Origin: DASUAO01 sp035763745
GTDB lineage: Bacteria > Actinomycetota > Acidimicrobiia > IMCC26256 > PALSA-555
Assembly (NCBI GenBank): GCA_035763745.1
Contig: DASUAO010000055.1
Coordinates: 6,046-70,045 of the forward strand
DNA length: 64,000 bases
Direction: 5' to 3'
In this document: piece after piece, positions 61,436-64,000 of the stretch
How positions within the stretch are numbered: position 1 is the stretch's first letter
How the letters are laid out: each line of letters starts with the position of its first letter
The notes under the pieces: model-generated
What the model was told of the DNA's origin: nothing
Database searches by the model: none
Seen by the model: the letters and a program-made list of their open reading frames with translations, nothing else
Translations under genes and position numbers: made by a program

Positions 61436-62284
61436 ATGCAGAGGATTCGGACCTCCTGGGAGCTCGGCAAGATCTCGTGGTCGGTGCTCCGCTCCGACAA
61501 GACCCTGGCGGCGTTCCCCGTGTTCGCGGCGATCGCCGCGCTCGTCGTGTTCGGGGTGTTCGGTGGGCTGATCGCGCTCACCGGCGTGAACACCAACGAG
61601 GGCGAAGAGAGCCTCGAGGCGATGGGCTACGTGTTCATCGCGGTCGGCTACGTCGCCCTCGCATTCGTCACCACGTACTTCCAGGCCGGGCTCGTCTCGG
61701 GCGCGAACGAGGTGCTCGACGGCCGCAACGCGACTGTTCGGCAGTCGCTCGATGCAGCGACCTCGAAGCTGCACCGGATCCTGCCCTGGGCGATCCTCTC
61801 CGCGACGGTCTCGATCATCATCTCGGCGATCGAGGAGCGCGCCGGCTTCGTCGGGCAGATCATCTCGTCGCTCCTCGGCGCCGCATGGGCTGTCGTCACG
61901 TTCCTCACGATCCCGGTGATCATGCTCGAGGACCTCGGTCCGTGGAACGCGCTCAAGCGCTCCGGCACGCTCCTGAAGCAGACCTGGGGTGAGAACCTCG
62001 CCGCGCAGTTCGGCTTCGGGATCCTGGGCGTCGTCGCGGCGATCCCGGCGATCGCGGTCATCGCAGGCGGGATCGCGACCGGCAGCGTGGTGGTCGCCGT
62101 CGTGCTCGGCGCCGTCGGGGTGCTGTGGCTCATCGCGGTGTCCGTCGTGCTCTCGGCGATGAACGGCATCTACCGGACCGCGCTCTACCGGTTCACCGTC
62201 GACGGAGCCGCTCCGCCCGCGTTCGCCGATGCCGACCTCGGCCACGCCTTCGGGCACCGCAAGGGCCGCGGCCGGGCGGTCTAG
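61436..62284 (+). CDS. DUF6159-type multi-pass membrane protein
   Basis: 282 residues, about six hydrophobic segments. Conserved-looking blocks: RIRTSWELGKISWSVLRSDKTLAAFPV at the N-terminus, LVSGANEVLDGRNATVRQSL, and IPVIMLEDLGPWNALKRSGTLLKQTWGENL in a cytosolic loop. The family is widespread in bacteria and archaea without assigned function. It lies between galK and galT but on the other strand. Its TAG overlaps that of galT in CTAG. Confidence 0.78.
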   Translation: MQRIRTSWELGKISWSVLRSDKTLAAFPVFAAIAALVVFGVFGGLIALTGVNTNEGEESLEAMGYVFIAVGYVALAFVTTYFQAGLVSGANEVLDGRNATVRQSLDAATSKLHRILPWAILSATVSIIISAIEERAGFVGQIISSLLGAAWAVVTFLTIPVIMLEDLGPWNALKRSGTLLKQTWGENLAAQFGFGILGVVAAIPAIAVIAGGIATGSVVVAVVLGAVGVLWLIAVSVVLSAMNGIYRTALYRFTVDGAAPPAFADADLGHAFGHRKGRGRAV

Positions 62285-62292
62285 CCGGCCCG
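62273..62292. terminator. Hairpin over overlapping convergent stop codons
   Basis: CGGGCGG (62273-62279), loop TCTAG, CC-G-GCCCG (62285-62292): 7 bp with one bulge. The loop carries CTAG (62281-62284), the stop codon of both genes. Confidence 0.5.
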
Positions 62293-63228
62293 TCGTCCGC
62301 ACGCCGCGCGCAGTGCGGCCGCGGCATCCTCGGGCGCGACCGGGTTGAAGTACATGCCGCTCCCGAGCTCACCGGCCGCCACATAGCGGGGGACCCCGGG
62401 CGATCGCCACGGTGGGGCGAGGTGCACGTGCAGATGCGCATCGCCGTCTCCGGGCAGCTGGTGGATCCAGAGCATGTACGGGAACGGTCCGGCCTCGGGG
62501 TCGAAGAGCGCGTCGTAGCGACCGAGCACGTCGACGAGCGTCCGGGCCAACCCGTCGCGTGCGGTGTCGTCGAGCGCCGGGAGTCCGTCGACGTGCGCTC
62601 GCGGCGCGAGGAGCAGGCCGTAGGGCCACGGGCTCGCGAACGGTGCCCACCCGACCCAGGTGTCGCTGTCGTGGACCATCCGGGTCGCCGCCTCGGCTTC
62701 CCGGATGACCTCTGAGCAGACGGGACAGCCGTGCTCGGCGGCGACCGCGAGCTCACGGGTCGGGACCGGCGGGACCGATGCGAACGCGTAGATCTGCCCG
62801 TGCGGGTGGTCGATCGTGGCGCCGACGTCGCGGCCCCGGTTCTCGAAGACGAGGACGTACTCGACCTCGGGGCGCGCGAGGAGCGCGGCGCTGCGCTCCG
62901 CCCATGCGTCGATCACGCGGCGGACGCCGGCCTCGCCGAGCGATGCCATCGACGCGTCATGGTCGGGCGTGTAGAGGACCACTTCCGCTGCGCCGCGCGC
63001 GGGAGCACGCGTGGCGTCGGGGGGGAGGTCGAGCGACGTGCCGGGCGCGAGCGCGGGCCAGCGGTTCTCGAAGACGCGCACCTCGTAGGGTTCGGGTGCC
63101 TCGATGCCGCCGACACAGAAGGGGCAGTCGGTGCTCGGGAGGTTCGGTCGATCCTGGCGATGGCCCGAGATCGCCACCCACTGGTCGGTGAGCGCGTCGA
63201 GCCGGAGCTCGGAGGACCGGTCGTCCAT
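62281..63228 (-). CDS. galT: Galactose-1-phosphate uridylyltransferase
   Basis: 315 residues, HIT fold. Zinc-site CPFC (STDCPFCVGG), VFENRGRDVGATIDHPHGQIYAF with the nucleophile His of HPH, a second CPVC, and HLHVHLAPPWRS near the C-terminus. It transfers UMP between UDP-glucose and galactose-1-phosphate, completing the Leloir steps with galK nearby; galE is not in the window. Start ATG 63228, 17 bp after the upstream F420-type oxidoreductase gene. Confidence 0.9.
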   Translation of the reverse strand: MDDRSSELRLDALTDQWVAISGHRQDRPNLPSTDCPFCVGGIEAPEPYEVRVFENRWPALAPGTSLDLPPDATRAPARGAAEVVLYTPDHDASMASLGEAGVRRVIDAWAERSAALLARPEVEYVLVFENRGRDVGATIDHPHGQIYAFASVPPVPTRELAVAAEHGCPVCSEVIREAEAATRMVHDSDTWVGWAPFASPWPYGLLLAPRAHVDGLPALDDTARDGLARTLVDVLGRYDALFDPEAGPFPYMLWIHQLPGDGDAHLHVHLAPPWRSPGVPRYVAAGELGSGMYFNPVAPEDAAAALRAACGRRAG

Positions 63229-63245
63229 CGTCGTGCCTGCCCGGC

Positions 63246-64000
63246 TCAGCCGGAGGTCGAGGCGAGGGCAGGGAGCACCTCGGCGGCGAAGAGGTCGAGC
63301 GCGTCGGGGTCGAACGGCGCCCGGAGCGCGAGGTTCACCCACTCCGCACCGGCATCGCCGTACTCGCCGATGCGGTCGACGACCTGCTGTGTGCTCCCCG
63401 TGAGCGCGCTGGGCCGGACCCAGTCGGTCATGCCCCCGAACTGGGCCCGGAGGTCGTCCTCGCTCCACGCCAGCGTGAGGTTGACCGAGCGGGTGATCTC
63501 CGCCGGGTCGCGTCCCACCGCCTCGCAGTGGTCGTCGAGGACCTGCACCTTGTGGCGGTACGCGTCGGGCGGGACGAACGGGACGTTCCAGCCGTCGGCG
63601 TGGCGGGCCGCAATACGCAACGTCACCTTCTCGCCACCCCCACCGATCCACAGCGGCAGCCGGGCCTGCACCGGCTTGGGGTCACAGCGAGCCTCGTCGA
63701 GACGGAAGAACTCGCCCTCGAAGCTGGCGACGTCCTCGGTCAGGAGCAGTCGGATGCACTGGATCGCCTCGTCGAGCTGACGGAGACGGACCCCCGCAGC
63801 CGGGAACGGCATCCCGTAGGCCGCGTACTCGCCCTGGTGCCACCCGGCGCCGAGCCCGAGGGTGACCCGCCCTCCGGAGAGCTGGTCGATCGTCGCCATG
63901 GAGTTGGCGAGCACCGCGGGATGCCGGTACCCGACCGAGTAGACGAGGCTCCCGCACCGGACGGTCGTGGTGTCGCACGCGAGCGCGGCATGTGCCGAGA
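63246..64000 (-). CDS. F420-dependent luciferase-like oxidoreductase, 5' end outside window
   Basis: The frame is open to the right edge, so the N-terminus is missing; 250 residues are visible. Blocks: LANSMATIDQLSGGRVTLGLGAGWHQGEYAAYGMPFP, EGEFFRLDEARCDPKPVQARLPLWIGGGGEKVTLRIAARHADGWN, in part. This is the F420-dependent LLM type of actinobacteria. It precedes galT by 17 bp in the same direction and is likely co-transcribed, without an obvious functional link. Confidence 0.85.
   Translation of the reverse strand, partial: SAHAALACDTTTVRCGSLVYSVGYRHPAVLANSMATIDQLSGGRVTLGLGAGWHQGEYAAYGMPFPAAGVRLRQLDEAIQCIRLLLTEDVASFEGEFFRLDEARCDPKPVQARLPLWIGGGGEKVTLRIAARHADGWNVPFVPPDAYRHKVQVLDDHCEAVGRDPAEITRSVNLTLAWSEDDLRAQFGGMTDWVRPSALTGSTQQVVDRIGEYGDAGAEWVNLALRAPFDPDALDLFAAEVLPALASTSG

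Overview
This 64 kb window is very GC-rich chromosomal DNA (about 70% by eye) from an actinobacterium, most likely a free-living member of the Acidimicrobiia or a near relative. Evidence: a mycothiol S-conjugate amidase (mycothiol is an actinobacterial thiol), three luciferase-fold oxidoreductases of F420/flavin type, a DosR/DosS-type two-component pair, a DUF222/HNH (13E12-type) gene, a UvrD2-like helicase with an HRDC domain, and many genes whose start codon lies 6-7 nt after a TAnnnT -10 hexamer (leaderless mRNAs). No rRNA, tRNA, CRISPR, prophage or insertion sequence was seen. The genus assignment is inference. Layout: 0-8.4 kb holds ion handling (TrkA-C/PhoU regulator end, CtpE-like Ca2+ ATPase, VIT and CorA transporters) and a DosR/DosS locus with a CBS-domain protein and two conserved hypotheticals. 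8.4-13.9 kb holds an acyl-CoA dehydrogenase, an adenylate cyclase coupled to mca, an SCP2 protein, a double GNAT and a ChbG-like deacetylase. 14-20.3 kb is mixed housekeeping (AMIN-like lipoprotein, quinone oxidoreductase, DsbA-like, PAP2, AguB-like amidase, RecB-like Fe-S nuclease, F420 oxidoreductase). 20.6-28.8 kb is a catabolic region (cupin, CaiB CoA-transferase, two SDRs, luciferase-like oxidoreductase coupled to a putative 2-oxoglutarate oxygenase, Zn-alcohol dehydrogenase, TIM-barrel epimerase). 28.9-31.3 kb is the etfBA operon, which should accept electrons from acyl-CoA dehydrogenases such as the one at 8.4 kb. 31.3-36.8 kb holds an SOS-box gene with a RadC/JAB-like look, a carotenoid oxygenase, a nitrobindin, a gene wreck next to a DUF222-HNH gene, and a CaCA antiporter. 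36.8-45.7 kb holds an amino-acid permease, exonuclease III, an APH-like kinase, a DUF2207 protein, a DUF7064-like protein, an SMP-30 lactonase and an alpha-methylacyl-CoA racemase. 45.7-52 kb holds purK and a large gltB with a structured leader. 52-57 kb holds LemA-like, nuclease, PLP decarboxylase and UvrD2-like genes. 58-64 kb is a Leloir galactose region (GH36 alpha-galactosidase, galK, galT). The most interesting signals are regulatory or structural. (1) A RecB-like nuclease and a UvrD2-like helicase 37 kb apart share a 28-nt promoter element (24/28 identical) laid out like the PafBC (RecA-NDp) DNA-damage promoter. (2) A perfect SOS box lies between the RadC/JAB-like gene and a GNAT gene. 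(3) The gltB leader can fold into a three-way junction plus a hairpin just before the ribosome binding site. (4) A 470-bp ORF-free spacer upstream of the helicase carries a near-consensus -35/-10 promoter and a 10-bp stem. (5) Three genes end in 13-15 bp tandem repeats that multiply a TGATC stop-codon context. (6) Leaderless promoters occur across the window.
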